A stretch of 64,000 nucleotides of DNA from Neobacillus citreus (GCF_018343545.2 NZ_JAGYPE020000007.1:13931-77930); one strand, 5' to 3'; positions 43,543 to 54,231 are shown, counted from the first letter of the stretch. Numbers and translations are program-made. Notes: generated by a model from the letters alone, not told the origin.

Positions 43543-45684
43543 ATGAAATTTTCAGAAAATATGCTTCTTCAATACAAGGATGGCAAAGTAATTAGAATTG
43601 CATTTAATAATCGACTTTCTTCTATTGTATATGTAGTAGACATGGAAGGGGACAGATGGGCTTATTCAATGGAAAGGGAAACACTAATATCATTATTTGA
43701 AATAAGTGAAATTAGTAGATTAACGGATAATTACTTTCATCGTCATGTTGATGAAGAAGAGCTAACTAATGCTGAAAAATTGAGAAGAGATCATGCATGG
43801 GAAGTTGTAAATTACGTTTTTGACCAATTGGAAAGTGAAGAGCAGATATTCATAACTAAATATAGAAATCAGGCAATTAAAAATGCAGTAGTACATTTTC
43901 AAATTAATTATCGAACAGTAAAGAAGTACCTAATAGCAATATGGAGAAATGGAAAGACTCGTAATTCCCTGTTACCGTCTTTTAATAGGTGCGGTGGGAA
44001 GGGACAAGAGAAGAAAATGGGCGAACGAAAGAGGGGAAGACCAAGATCAAGTGAGAATGAACAGGGAGTTAATATTGATGAAAAAATAAAGAAATATTTT
44101 CAGATAGGCTTAAATCGCTACTACTATAATGACAAACAGAATTCTTTGAAAACTGCATATGAATTGACCATTCGAGATTTCTTCACGGTAAAGAAAAAAG
44201 AGCAGAATGGAGATATTGTATCTATATTAAAGGATTCTTCGAAAATACCAAGTTATCATCAATTTTTATACTGGTATAAGAAGTTCAATAATCCTAAAAA
44301 GGAAATCTCCAAGAGAAATGGTTCAAGGGTATATCATCAAAAGTATAGAGGTATTATTGGAAACTCAACCCAAGATGCAGGATTAGGGCCTGCTACTTTG
44401 TGGCAGACAGATTCTACACCACTCGACATACACTGTGTTTCAAGTATAAATAGGAGTATTTTGGTAGGGAAACCCTTGCTTCATATTGTAATAGATGTAT
44501 ATTCACGAAAAATCGTAGGGTTTAGCCTAAGTTTTGAATCATTAAACTCTTATAGCGGAGCAATGATGGCTCTATTAAATAGCATGATTTCGAAAAAGGA
44601 ATTTTGTAAGCGGTATGGTATTGAGATCGAAGATGAATGGGATGTTGCTTGTATCCCACAAAAAGTTTTTACAGACCGAGGGGAACTTAACGGTAAGCAA
44701 ATCGAAAGTGCGATAGAAGGGTTAGGTATTTCAATTCAAAATAGCCCCAGCTATCGACCTGAGACAAAGGGAATTATTGAATCTATGTTCTATCATATGA
44801 CAGCAAGAATAAAACCTCACGTAGATGGAGTGATTATAAATGGGAATCGAGTTCGTGAACGAGGAGAGATCGATCCCCGATTGCAAGCAAATCTTTCGAT
44901 TGATGAAGTAGCGGCAGTCCTTATAAAATGCATCATTTTCTACAATAATTTTCATGTTATTGAAGATTACCCATTAACAGAACTAATGATTGAGAAAGGA
45001 ATTGAAAAAATCCCAAGGCAAATATGGGAATTTGGGTTAAAACATGAGAAAGGACAACTGCGAGTTTTACCAGAAGAGATGATTAAAATGCATCTTTTCC
45101 CCAAAAGTGAGGGTTTAATTACTTCAAAAGGTGTGAAACATAAGCAACTTCTCTATGCATCGCAATTCAGTTTAAAGAATAATTGGTTTGAAACAGCAAG
45201 GATTGAGGGGAGTTCTAAAATAAAAATCTGGTATGATCCAAGAGATTTAACACATATTTATACAAAAAACGAAGAAGATAATGGATTTCATCAATTAACG
45301 CTTTTAGATCACCTAATAAAGTTTCAAAATAAAGCAATTGAAGAAATTGAGCAAATCGTAAAGCATGAAAAAGAAATTGATAAGAAGGGTAAGGCGAGGG
45401 AATTACAAGAAAAAATGAAGCTATTTGATGATATTGAAAAGATTGTTAGCAAAGGAAAAGAAAGAACGGAAGCTGATAGAGATGACTCAATCAGCAAAAC
45501 TCAAAAGATTAAAGGAATTAAAGAGAATCAAAAGAAAGAGCGAGAACTACAACGAGAATTGAGTAGAGCGGAAGGAGGAGAGGTTAATATTGAGTACCAA
45601 CAAGCATTCGTTTCAGAAGAGCAATACGATGATGAATTAGATTTATTTAGAAGTCTACAAGATTGGAAGGATACGGATGGATAA
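43543..45684 (+). CDS. tnsB: TnsB-like DDE transposase
   Basis: A protein of 713 residues of the retroviral-integrase-fold transposases. N-terminal DNA-binding HTH regions precede the catalytic core; the DDE residues are D290 (LWQTDSTPLD), D378 (KVFTDRGELN) and E413 (KGIIESMF). A beta-barrel follows, and the C-terminus is charged coiled coil, the part that contacts TnsC in Tn7. The catalytic residues look intact, so 3'-end cutting and joining should work. It overlaps tnsC by 8 nt. It should bind the TnsB-like sites in the 330-bp repeats. Confidence 0.92.
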   Translation: MKFSENMLLQYKDGKVIRIAFNNRLSSIVYVVDMEGDRWAYSMERETLISLFEISEISRLTDNYFHRHVDEEELTNAEKLRRDHAWEVVNYVFDQLESEEQIFITKYRNQAIKNAVVHFQINYRTVKKYLIAIWRNGKTRNSLLPSFNRCGGKGQEKKMGERKRGRPRSSENEQGVNIDEKIKKYFQIGLNRYYYNDKQNSLKTAYELTIRDFFTVKKKEQNGDIVSILKDSSKIPSYHQFLYWYKKFNNPKKEISKRNGSRVYHQKYRGIIGNSTQDAGLGPATLWQTDSTPLDIHCVSSINRSILVGKPLLHIVIDVYSRKIVGFSLSFESLNSYSGAMMALLNSMISKKEFCKRYGIEIEDEWDVACIPQKVFTDRGELNGKQIESAIEGLGISIQNSPSYRPETKGIIESMFYHMTARIKPHVDGVIINGNRVRERGEIDPRLQANLSIDEVAAVLIKCIIFYNNFHVIEDYPLTELMIEKGIEKIPRQIWEFGLKHEKGQLRVLPEEMIKMHLFPKSEGLITSKGVKHKQLLYASQFSLKNNWFETARIEGSSKIKIWYDPRDLTHIYTKNEEDNGFHQLTLLDHLIKFQNKAIEEIEQIVKHEKEIDKKGKARELQEKMKLFDDIEKIVSKGKERTEADRDDSISKTQKIKGIKENQKKERELQRELSRAEGGEVNIEYQQAFVSEEQYDDELDLFRSLQDWKDTDG

Positions 45685-47182
45685 AATTATATTTTTGCAG
45701 AATGGTATGGAGGCTGTAGAGGCTAATTATACACAATTTCCATTGGAAGAATTCAATCAAAATCCTTTTATTCAAGCCCTTCCACCTCTCGCAGATAAAA
45801 CTGAAATAATAAGACAACTTACTGTCAAACCAGTGTATAAAAAAGAAGAAAGGGATATTGATAGTATCTATCGTCTGCATATGACTCAAAGGCTATATCA
45901 ATTCTTCCAACCGCTTCCGATTCATCTTGAAATGTATAATATGGTTCATTCTCTGATAATACAAGGATATTTGGCAAGAAATCCTTTTGATAAAAATTAT
46001 AATCGTTATATTAATGAAACAGGTAAACAGATTATTAACAGAGTATATGATATTAATAGTAGAACGAATTTTAGGACAACCGCCTCCTGTGGCACATTAA
46101 TAGGTTTTTCTGGAATGGGGAAAACCACGTCACTCAATAGAATACTTTCCAATATACCCCAAGTTATCATTCACAATGAATATAATGGTAATCATTTTAA
46201 TCAGATACAGCTTGTTTGGTTAAAGCTCGATGCACCGCCAACATCGAGTCTGAAAGCATTGTGTTTGCAATTTTTTATGAAAGTTGATGAATTACTTGGT
46301 ACAAATAATTATAAAACGTATGTATCGAGAAATCTGTCGGTAGATTCAATGTTACCTTTGATTGGACAGCTTGCAAATAATATTGGTTTGGGCATGCTTG
46401 TAATCGATGAAATCCAAGTAATTAATCGTAAAACAGATCAAATCATGAATTTCTTTGTGAATTTAATTAATGTAGGTGTAAACCTTGTACTTATAGGTAC
46501 ACCAGGTTCGTATGAATTATTCAGAAAAGAGTTAAGAATTGCAAGGCGATTAACTGGGAATGCAGAAATCATTTACAATAATATGGAGAATAATGCTGAG
46601 TTCAAGTTTTTATTAGAATCAATGTGGAAATATCAATGGACAAAAAACTTCACGCCAATAAATGACGAATTCTTAAAGTTATTTTATGAGGAAACACAAG
46701 GGATTTCAGCCTTGGTAGTCTCTCTTTTTGTCTACTCTCAGCAAGAAGCAATAAAAACTGGGAAAGAGGCATTAGATATTAAATTAGTAAGAAAAGTGGC
46801 AAAAACTAAATTCAAGCTCATGAAGGAAATGTTAGATGCGATTCGATCAGGGAATCCATATAAGATTGCAAAGTATGATGATATTAGAAGAATTGATATT
46901 AACGGTGAAGAAAGAGTACCAACAGATGTGTACGTAAATAGGGGTAAAAAAGGTGAATCTCAAAAACAAGAAACGTCAAAAGTTTCTGGCATAAGTAAGA
47001 AAATAAATGAGACTAATAATACACCAATATCAAAACCGAAAAAAGTATCCGAATACAAAAAAGAGGATCTTCGGCAATTTTCAAATCAAAAGAATAGTGA
47101 GAACAAAAATGTTTACGAATTATTGCTGGAAAATGGGATGGTAGACGAAATGGCTTTTTGGATTAAGAGTGATTTGGAATGA
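45677..47182 (+). CDS. tnsC: TnsC-like AAA+ transposition regulator
   Basis: A protein of 501 residues. An AAA ATPase with Walker A GFSGMGKTTSL (about 143-153) and Walker B LVIDEIQVI (about 241-249). It links the target-site protein to the TnsA/TnsB transposase. The C-terminal 120 residues are lysine-rich and disordered-looking (QKQETSKVSGISKKINETNN). It overlaps tnsB upstream by 8 nt and tnsD downstream by 4 nt, so the four genes are translated as a unit. Confidence 0.9.
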   Translation: MDKIIFLQNGMEAVEANYTQFPLEEFNQNPFIQALPPLADKTEIIRQLTVKPVYKKEERDIDSIYRLHMTQRLYQFFQPLPIHLEMYNMVHSLIIQGYLARNPFDKNYNRYINETGKQIINRVYDINSRTNFRTTASCGTLIGFSGMGKTTSLNRILSNIPQVIIHNEYNGNHFNQIQLVWLKLDAPPTSSLKALCLQFFMKVDELLGTNNYKTYVSRNLSVDSMLPLIGQLANNIGLGMLVIDEIQVINRKTDQIMNFFVNLINVGVNLVLIGTPGSYELFRKELRIARRLTGNAEIIYNNMENNAEFKFLLESMWKYQWTKNFTPINDEFLKLFYEETQGISALVVSLFVYSQQEAIKTGKEALDIKLVRKVAKTKFKLMKEMLDAIRSGNPYKIAKYDDIRRIDINGEERVPTDVYVNRGKKGESQKQETSKVSGISKKINETNNTPISKPKKVSEYKKEDLRQFSNQKNSENKNVYELLLENGMVDEMAFWIKSDLE

Positions 47183-48696
47183 TTAATTTTTTTCCAATTC
47201 TATATAAAGATGAACTTCTTTTTAGTGCTATTTCAAGATATAAGCAAATGTGTGGAATAATAAGTAATCAGGCTTTAGAAAGGGAATTATTTAATAAAAT
47301 AAGGCAGAAGTTAGTCTTTTTTCCTATTCATCTTGATGCATTGATTTCCAATCTCCCTCCTAATTCAAAAATAACGGTTGAAGAAATTATTAAATTTCAC
47401 AGCATGGCTCCATTCTACACATCGTTTTTATCAAGTGAAAAAACTAAGGAAATATATAGTGCTATGACTAAAGGTAATAAAAGCAATGTAGAAAGGATAG
47501 CGGGAATTGGGGGAAGTAGAGTCAAGTCTGGTGATCGATTAAGATATTGTCCTCTATGCTTTAAGTATGATCTTAATGAAAATGGAATTAGTTATTGGAG
47601 AAGACTTCATCAGATTCCAGGTGTTCTTTACTGTCCAAAGCATAAAGTTCTCTTAAAAGATAGTAAAGTTATAATAACTGATTATTGGTCAGAATATTAT
47701 TGTGCAGATGAAGATACTTGCAACAGTAAATTAAAAGACGACAATTTTCCTGCAAGAATTAGAGAACTAAATATGAGGTATATCGAAAATGTATGCGACT
47801 TGTTATATGGAAACACAAAAAGAAAGGAATTATCTTTTATTATCAGCTTCTATATTGATAAACTGCGGGAAAGAGGACTTGCTTCACAGGGCGGAACAAT
47901 TTATATGGAAAAATTAGTAGAGAACTTTTTGCACTTTTACCCATTGGACTATTTAGAACTTATGCAAAGTGAGGTAAATACTGAACAGGAGGCAAATTGG
48001 TTAAGAATCTTTGTTAGGTACAACAATAAAAATAGAAGTCCGTTGAGACACCTGTTGTTTCTTCAATTTTTAGAGATTGATGTAGTCGAATTCTTTAATA
48101 CTAAGAAAGTTATAGGCAAACAAACGACAGATAAAAAACGTACGCCCCTTTATAAAATCGAAGAAAAGAGGAATGAATGGCTCAAATTAATCAATGATAA
48201 TCCTCATGCAAATCGTAGTGAGTTAAAACGAATAGGCAAGGGATTACATACGTGGATTTATAAGTATGACAGAGAATGGTACAACCAGGTTACACCAAGA
48301 AGTAAAACAAGAAAGAAAAGGGCTGATGTAATCGATTGGGAAAAACGTGATGAAGAGTGTTTAGAACTTGCTAAAAATGCAGTAGGAGAACTCTATCAAA
48401 CTGAAGGAAAGCCAAAGAGAATTTCTCCACTTAATATAAGAAAGATAATTGGTGTAAAGCGATGGTTTAATCACCAAAAACTTGTTAAAACCAGACAATT
48501 TATAAAGGAAATTACCGAAGATATAGACAGCTACAGAATAAGAAAAATTGAATGGGCTATTAAAGAAATGAAGAAGGATGGGGAATTGTTGACGGCTTAT
48601 AAAATTCAAAGGAAAGTAGGGTTTGATGGAGGGGATACACATATCAAGGAACTAATAATGAAAGTATTGAGCAAATATGAACGATTTGAAAATTAA
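47179..48696 (+). CDS. tnsD: TnsD/TniQ-family target-selection protein
   Basis: A protein of 505 residues. The TniQ domain starts the protein (FFPILYKDELLFSAISRYKQ) and includes a zinc finger with C124, C127 (RYCPLCFKYD), then H144 and CPKH (C152/H155). The long C-terminal half is the size expected of TnsD (Tn7 TnsD is 508 aa), which reads a specific chromosomal site; short TniQ proteins lack it. What site this TnsD reads is not shown by the sequence. The 3' end of rlmCD, where the island lies, is a candidate. A terminator follows at 48734. Confidence 0.88.
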   Translation: MINFFPILYKDELLFSAISRYKQMCGIISNQALERELFNKIRQKLVFFPIHLDALISNLPPNSKITVEEIIKFHSMAPFYTSFLSSEKTKEIYSAMTKGNKSNVERIAGIGGSRVKSGDRLRYCPLCFKYDLNENGISYWRRLHQIPGVLYCPKHKVLLKDSKVIITDYWSEYYCADEDTCNSKLKDDNFPARIRELNMRYIENVCDLLYGNTKRKELSFIISFYIDKLRERGLASQGGTIYMEKLVENFLHFYPLDYLELMQSEVNTEQEANWLRIFVRYNNKNRSPLRHLLFLQFLEIDVVEFFNTKKVIGKQTTDKKRTPLYKIEEKRNEWLKLINDNPHANRSELKRIGKGLHTWIYKYDREWYNQVTPRSKTRKKRADVIDWEKRDEECLELAKNAVGELYQTEGKPKRISPLNIRKIIGVKRWFNHQKLVKTRQFIKEITEDIDSYRIRKIEWAIKEMKKDGELLTAYKIQRKVGFDGGDTHIKELIMKVLSKYERFEN

Positions 48697-48733
48697 TGAT
48701 GGATGTTAAAGAAATAATAAATCTATAAGAAGG

Positions 48734-48763
48734 ACTGTTGGAAAAATTCAACAGTTTTTTTAT
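48734..48763 (+). terminator. Rho-independent terminator of the tns operon
   Basis: Stem actgttg / caacagt with an 8-nt loop and a run of eight T. The following 190 bp up to 48960 hold a likely promoter region for the next operon but no further gene. Confidence 0.88.
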
Positions 48764-48960
48764 TTTTTCAATGGTTAAATCTACATTATATTGTTTCCAT
48801 AAGTTGTGAATTTGTCTTTAGTTTAAAACTGTTATAGGCAATTGTAAGCATCGAGTAAACAAGTATTTTTTCTGCAGGACTTAATACGAAAAAATGAATT
48901 TCTTATGATACGATAGTCTTAGAATTAACAAAAAGGAAAAATGTAGAAAAGGGGAGTATA

Positions 48961-50940
48961 ATGTTTATTTCAGGTTTAAATATCAAAAACTTTAGATGCT
49001 TTGAAGATATATTCATAGAATTCAACGAAGGGATGAATGTTTTAATAGGTTCAAATAATGCTGGGAAAACTACGGTAATAAAAGCCGTAGAGTTGTTATT
49101 TAATCGATCAAAATCTAAAACTTTTACAATTGATGACTTTAACAAAAAGGTAGATTTATCCTCACCGCCTGAAATTACAATTGTGGCTACTTTAAAATCT
49201 TCTTCAAAAGATACCATAGATGATAAAGCAATTGTAGCAAGCTGGCTGACAAAATTAGATTCACCTTGGGAAGCAACATTAACCTATAAATTTTTTCTCC
49301 CTGAACAGGATCATAAGGTTTATAAGGAACAATACGAAAAATTATCAAATCAAAAAGAGCGATGGGCATTATTAGAATCAACTTTAAAGCGTTATGTATC
49401 AAGAGTATATGGGGGTAATTTAATAAGTAAATTACGGGCAGAGGGTGAATATTTAGATAAGATCCATTGTGAAACCTTAGATGCACTTCGAGACGTTGAA
49501 AGTAAAATGTTTACTGGAAGAAATACTTTGTTAAAACAGCTACTTCTACATTTTAAAAACTCAAATTCTGAAAAGAATAAAAAAAAATCATCTACTAATA
49601 ATGAACAACTCTCAGAGAATTCATTTACACATTATTCACAGTTATTAGTAGAGAATTTAATTGGGAAGATAGATCAACAAGAGGTTTTAGATTTTGCAGA
49701 GAAAACGGGAGCTTCAATAGGAGGTACTCCTGCATTAGATGGTTCCTTACAGGAAAGTGATGTATTGTCGGTATTACGTCTAATAATTAGGGATCATACA
49801 GGAATAGAAATACCAATTATCAATAATGGTATGGGGTACAATAACCTAATTTTTATATCTTTGATCTTATCTAAATTCAAGATGATTACATCAAAAGAAT
49901 ATGGTGAGAATGCAAAAACTTTTCCTATTCTATTAATTGAGGAGCCAGAAGCACACTTACACCCAGCTCTCCAATATAATTTCTTAAAGTTTCTAAGTGA
50001 AGAGGTGAAGACTCAAAGTTTTAGTAGACAAATCTTTATTACTACACATTCTACACAGATTACTTCTGCTGTTGGATTGGAACCAATAATATGCTTAGAG
50101 AAGAATAACAGCGGTAAGATTTTCGCAAGATATCCAAATAAAGTTTTTTCTGAGACTAAAGAGGATCAAGAATCTAAAAGGTATGTTGAACGATTCCTTG
50201 ATGCAACAAAATCAGCTATGTTATTTTCAAAGTCTGTTTTATTAGTTGAAGGTATGGCAGAACTTATTTTGCTTCCAGAATTAGCTGAAAGAGAAGAATA
50301 TGATTTAGACAAGCATCATGTATCGATTGTAAGGGCGGATGCTCTTACGTTTAAACACTTTATTAAATTGTTTGGTGCAGGGATAAAGGCAGAAAGGTCT
50401 AATTTTGCATTACAAAAAAGAGTGAGCTGTATTATTGACGCAGATCCAAGAAAGATAGAAAAGAAAAAAGAAGGCGAAGAACATAAAGTAAGAAGGTGGA
50501 AAAAATGTTGGCCCTTTGAACTTAACTTTGACACTGAAAATTATGAGTATAAAGGAAACTCAGGTGCTTTGCAAAATCTATTGATTCAGAATGAGAATTG
50601 CATAAATGTAAACATTTTTTATAAAAAGGAGAAGGGTAAAACTTTTGAATACGATTTAGCGTGGGACAACTATCAAAGTAAATGGTTATTTGATGATGAA
50701 TCAATAGAAATAGTTGAACTTCCAGAATTAGCCCAAAGTGGTTGGACTGGAAAAGAAAAAGAGCGTGCAAAGATAGCTTCCAGCTTTCTAATATATGCGG
50801 AAAATCAAAAGGGAGAATTGGCATTTAATTTAGTAACTAAGTTAGAAGAAGAAGAAAATAAATTAAATATTCCTATTCATATCAAAGATGCTTTCAAATG
50901 GGTTTGCTATAAAGATGATAAAAAGGGGGGAAAGGAATGA
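48961..50940 (+). CDS. gajA: OLD-family ATP-dependent endonuclease, GajA-like
   Basis: A protein of 659 residues. ABC-type ATPase with Walker A LIGSNNAGKTTVI (about 28-40) and signature/Walker B LLIEEPEAHLHP (about 324-335), then H363 in TTHSTQ. A TOPRIM domain follows with LLVEGMAELILLPE (E430) and CIIDADPRK (D493/D495). With a UvrD helicase overlapping downstream, this is the layout of Gabija, where GajA nicks DNA when nucleotide levels fall. It is about 80 residues longer than the reference GajA. The tail after the TOPRIM is unusual. The ribosome site aaaagggg precedes the ATG. Confidence 0.8.
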   Translation: MFISGLNIKNFRCFEDIFIEFNEGMNVLIGSNNAGKTTVIKAVELLFNRSKSKTFTIDDFNKKVDLSSPPEITIVATLKSSSKDTIDDKAIVASWLTKLDSPWEATLTYKFFLPEQDHKVYKEQYEKLSNQKERWALLESTLKRYVSRVYGGNLISKLRAEGEYLDKIHCETLDALRDVESKMFTGRNTLLKQLLLHFKNSNSEKNKKKSSTNNEQLSENSFTHYSQLLVENLIGKIDQQEVLDFAEKTGASIGGTPALDGSLQESDVLSVLRLIIRDHTGIEIPIINNGMGYNNLIFISLILSKFKMITSKEYGENAKTFPILLIEEPEAHLHPALQYNFLKFLSEEVKTQSFSRQIFITTHSTQITSAVGLEPIICLEKNNSGKIFARYPNKVFSETKEDQESKRYVERFLDATKSAMLFSKSVLLVEGMAELILLPELAEREEYDLDKHHVSIVRADALTFKHFIKLFGAGIKAERSNFALQKRVSCIIDADPRKIEKKKEGEEHKVRRWKKCWPFELNFDTENYEYKGNSGALQNLLIQNENCINVNIFYKKEKGKTFEYDLAWDNYQSKWLFDDESIEIVELPELAQSGWTGKEKERAKIASSFLIYAENQKGELAFNLVTKLEEEENKLNIPIHIKDAFKWVCYKDDKKGGKE

Positions 50941-52727
50941 TGGACAATCAGATAGTAATTTCTTCTGACGATCGATTTGCTGACATAGATAGTCATTTTA
51001 GAGTTACTGCTGGGCCAGGTGCGGGAAAGACTTTTTGGCTTGTCGAGCATATAAAGAATGTTCTTCAAAACACTACGAAACTTTTATATACATCAAAGAT
51101 TTCTTGTATAACATATACAACGATCGGAGCCGAAGAAATCCTTAATCGTTTAGGTGATAACTTGGATAAGGTAGATGTTTCAACAATTCATAGTTTTTTA
51201 TATGCCAATATTGTAAAGCCATACGTACATCTTCTAAAAGATAGTTCAGGAAATATGATTGTTAATGTCGAAGATATGGAAGGACATTTTGAGAATATAG
51301 CAACTCAGGGGAAAATCTATACATGGCAAAAACAAGTTAATAATGCTCGTTTTATAAGTGACAAAAAAAAGATAAAAAAGTGTTTGGAAAATTTAGATTG
51401 GATTTTAGAAGATGGGGATTTCACTCTAAAACCAAGAAAAGATTATCTAAGAAAAATAGGAAAATATAGCATCAAGATAGAAGACTTTCCTATTTATAAA
51501 CAGCTTTATTGGGCTGAGGGAATTATTCATCATGAAGATGTCTTGTATTTTTCATACAAAATTCTAAAGGAACACCCGTTAATTCTTGAACATATAAGTG
51601 CAAAATACCCTTATATGTTTCTGGATGAATTTCAAGATACAAACCCAATACAGGCGGAAATAATAAAATGGTTAGCCAAAGCTGGAACAGTAGTTGGTGT
51701 AATAGGTGATCCAGCCCAATCTATTTATAGTTTTCAAGGTGCTTCCAGGACTGATTTTGTAAACTTCTATCTTCCAAACCAAAAAGATTATAAGATTGAA
51801 AATAACAGAAGGTGTGGAAAAAAGATAGTTGATCTACTGAATCATGTCAGGAAGAATGATGAATTAATTCAACGGTCTGTTCGTAATGAAAGTGATTACT
51901 ATGTTCATTACATTGAGTGTTCTGATGATTTATCTCAAACACTTTCAAATTTTCACAAGTTGAGAAGTGAATTAGGCTTGAAAAATAATTATTGCGTATT
52001 GACTCGTAATAATGAATCAGTGAAGAAACTCAAAAATACGGAACTTACAGATATTTGGATAACTTTAAATGAGGCTGATCAGAACAGAGAAAGGCTCTTA
52101 AAGGGACTATTAACGGCATATAAGTTAGTTGTAGATGGTCGAAATGAACTTGCCGTAAAAGAGGTTATTCGATCATTAAGAACGGATAAAAACAGATTAA
52201 TTAAACCACCATTTCAGGATAATCAGTATATTGATGATATTTCTAAAAGAAGCATTGCTGTTGATTTGCTTGAATTTTTACTAAATGAAATAAATCAATC
52301 TCTAAATTTTACATTATTTGTTTTCTATGAATCTTTACTTAATTTCCTCCAATCAAAGGGATATAGATTAAAAAAAGTAGCAAATGGAAAATTTAAAACA
52401 ACTTCCGAACGTTCTACTATTCAAGAGTTACTCGATAACTTAATTTTACCTGAAGAAAAATCTACAGAAATAAGAACAATTCATAAAGCAAAAGGTACAG
52501 AATTTGAATCTGTACTTATCTATCTTAATGACATTAAGGAAATAGAAAATTTACTTACACCAGAAATTGATTCGGAAGTGAATGATGATACACGAATACT
52601 CTATGTGGCCATGAGCAGAGCAGAGGATTTATTGTGTATTGCATGCCCTCCATTAGAGAAAAGTTATAAGGAGAAATTTACTAATCTTAATATTATTGAG
52701 AGGCAATTGGTTACTATTCGAGTATAA
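50937..52727 (+). CDS. gajB: UvrD/PcrA-type helicase, GajB-like
   Basis: A protein of 596 residues. Superfamily 1 helicase motifs in order: VTAGPGAGKTFWL (motif I, about 23-35), SCITYTTIGAEEI (Ia), FLDEFQDTNPIQ (II, about 227-238), GDPAQSIYSFQGA (III), IRTIHKAKGTEFESV (V) and LYVAMSRAEDLL (VI). It overlaps the OLD nuclease gene by 4 nt. As GajB in Gabija it would sense DNA ends and activate the nuclease. The rest of the operon downstream is not part of standard Gabija. Confidence 0.82.
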   Translation: MMDNQIVISSDDRFADIDSHFRVTAGPGAGKTFWLVEHIKNVLQNTTKLLYTSKISCITYTTIGAEEILNRLGDNLDKVDVSTIHSFLYANIVKPYVHLLKDSSGNMIVNVEDMEGHFENIATQGKIYTWQKQVNNARFISDKKKIKKCLENLDWILEDGDFTLKPRKDYLRKIGKYSIKIEDFPIYKQLYWAEGIIHHEDVLYFSYKILKEHPLILEHISAKYPYMFLDEFQDTNPIQAEIIKWLAKAGTVVGVIGDPAQSIYSFQGASRTDFVNFYLPNQKDYKIENNRRCGKKIVDLLNHVRKNDELIQRSVRNESDYYVHYIECSDDLSQTLSNFHKLRSELGLKNNYCVLTRNNESVKKLKNTELTDIWITLNEADQNRERLLKGLLTAYKLVVDGRNELAVKEVIRSLRTDKNRLIKPPFQDNQYIDDISKRSIAVDLLEFLLNEINQSLNFTLFVFYESLLNFLQSKGYRLKKVANGKFKTTSERSTIQELLDNLILPEEKSTEIRTIHKAKGTEFESVLIYLNDIKEIENLLTPEIDSEVNDDTRILYVAMSRAEDLLCIACPPLEKSYKEKFTNLNIIERQLVTIRV

Positions 52728-52786
52728 AAGATACAGTTCAACGATTTCTAAGCATTGGTATTCTTAGTGTTGAGAGGAGCTTTAAG

Positions 52787-53632
52787 ATGGTAAGAAAAGT
52801 AATTCTAAGTAGAAAAGGATTTGATAGTACTACAGGTGGTAAACCAAGTCCGATTATAGATAATAAATTTGTTTCCTTACCTATTCCAAGGGCTGATTCA
52901 GGAGATTTTTATAAAAGCCTAATATTTTCTCCGACAGAAAGCTATCTAAAGGTAATGAAGGACTTAGGAATAAAGCTGTATTCGGAAGCTCACTTAGATC
53001 CTGATTTACAAAAGTCGATTCTAAATGAAAGACCAGAAAATTGGCGTGGTTTATTTGGACAGAGTGGAATTTCACAAGGTACGTTGCACAATCGAAATGT
53101 AGGCGAAGGTGACATATTTCTGTTCTTTGGTTGGTTTAAAGAAGCAAGTAAAGTAAATGGTGTATGGAAATATTCAAATAATGCTCCTGATATTCATGCG
53201 ATTTACGGATACTTAGAAGTTGATAGAGTCTTAGATATACAAGCGAGAGATTCTGTTCCCACTTGGACAAAATACCACCCTCATATCAAGAGAAGAAGAG
53301 AGTATGGAGAACAACGTAATAGTGTTTACATGGCAACTGAAACATTTTCGACTAACCCCAATAAACCAGGATGGGGGAGTTTCAAATATAGTCCTCAACT
53401 TGTACTTACAAAGGAGGGAGCAAAAACTAAATCCTTGTGGGAGTTGCCACCTTGTTTCAAACGAGAACAATCTAATTTTACACACTCGTTAAAAATATGG
53501 AATGTACTTCAAAATAAATGTGTGGAAATGCAAACAAACGGAAGAGGAGATCAAGAAATGTTTATTAGTAGTAATCCAAAAGTGGTTGCTTGGGCAGAAA
53601 ATTTGATTAGTTCATGCTCTTTATACGAATAG
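52787..53632 (+). CDS. Nucleotide-modification-associated domain 3 (Nmad3-like) protein
   Basis: A protein of 281 residues. The N-terminal VRKVILSRKGFDSTTGGKPSP, the later GDIFLFFGWFKEA and the HAIYGYLEVDRV strand match the Nmad3 type, a family predicted (not proven) to act with base hypermodification or its recognition. It is placed 59 nt after the helicase with a gaggag ribosome site, suggesting cotranscription with the Gabija-like pair. How it would contribute to that system is unknown. Confidence 0.72.
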   Translation: MVRKVILSRKGFDSTTGGKPSPIIDNKFVSLPIPRADSGDFYKSLIFSPTESYLKVMKDLGIKLYSEAHLDPDLQKSILNERPENWRGLFGQSGISQGTLHNRNVGEGDIFLFFGWFKEASKVNGVWKYSNNAPDIHAIYGYLEVDRVLDIQARDSVPTWTKYHPHIKRRREYGEQRNSVYMATETFSTNPNKPGWGSFKYSPQLVLTKEGAKTKSLWELPPCFKREQSNFTHSLKIWNVLQNKCVEMQTNGRGDQEMFISSNPKVVAWAENLISSCSLYE

Positions 53633-53685
53633 AATTTACTACTTTTTTAATTTTCTTGTTCAAAATAAGAGAATCGGAGGGTAAT

Positions 53686-54222
53686 ATGACAATTGGAAAA
53701 TGCTCTGAATGTGGAAAAGAAGGAGAATTGTTCACAACTACTTCTACCAAAATTGAAAATGGAAGAAGCTATTCCTTTTCAGTCCAAAAGGATAACAAAC
53801 TTTGCCAAACTTGTTTGGACTTAAACATGTGGTCAAGTCTCATTATCTCTGATTATAGAAGACTTGATTTGTGGAAACAGTTTGCTAAAAGTAGAAAATA
53901 CGATATAAAACTGCTTGAATTTAACCCTACTTATCCGAAAATCATTTCTGTAAAGGATCGAATTTATAAAAATAATGAGTATGAACATGAATATATTAAT
54001 ATTGGTTTTGGTATGAACGGTTTTATGTTTACTGGAACTGTTCATGTTTATAAAGGTGATGTAAATGGAATGACTCTTTTAAATATGGAGTGCGAAAATA
54101 AGAAATTTACATATCCAAATAATGAGAAACTATTAAAATTTGTTGAGAAAAGACTTGTTCCAAAACTAAAGAATAAAATTGATCCTTATATCATGGGAGA
54201 AACATTTAGACAAAGGAGTTAG
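53686..54222 (+). CDS. Hypothetical protein with N-terminal zinc finger
   Basis: A protein of 178 residues. CSECGKEGEL at the start and CQTCLDLN near residue 45 make a four-cysteine zinc site; a mixed alpha/beta region follows. No enzyme motif is recognised. The ATG at 53686 has a cggaggg site 7 nt upstream; the earlier in-frame start overlaps the Nmad3 gene. It lies in the same transcript as its neighbours. Confidence 0.6.
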   Translation: MTIGKCSECGKEGELFTTTSTKIENGRSYSFSVQKDNKLCQTCLDLNMWSSLIISDYRRLDLWKQFAKSRKYDIKLLEFNPTYPKIISVKDRIYKNNEYEHEYINIGFGMNGFMFTGTVHVYKGDVNGMTLLNMECENKKFTYPNNEKLLKFVEKRLVPKLKNKIDPYIMGETFRQRS

Positions 54223-54231
54223 GAGGATGTT

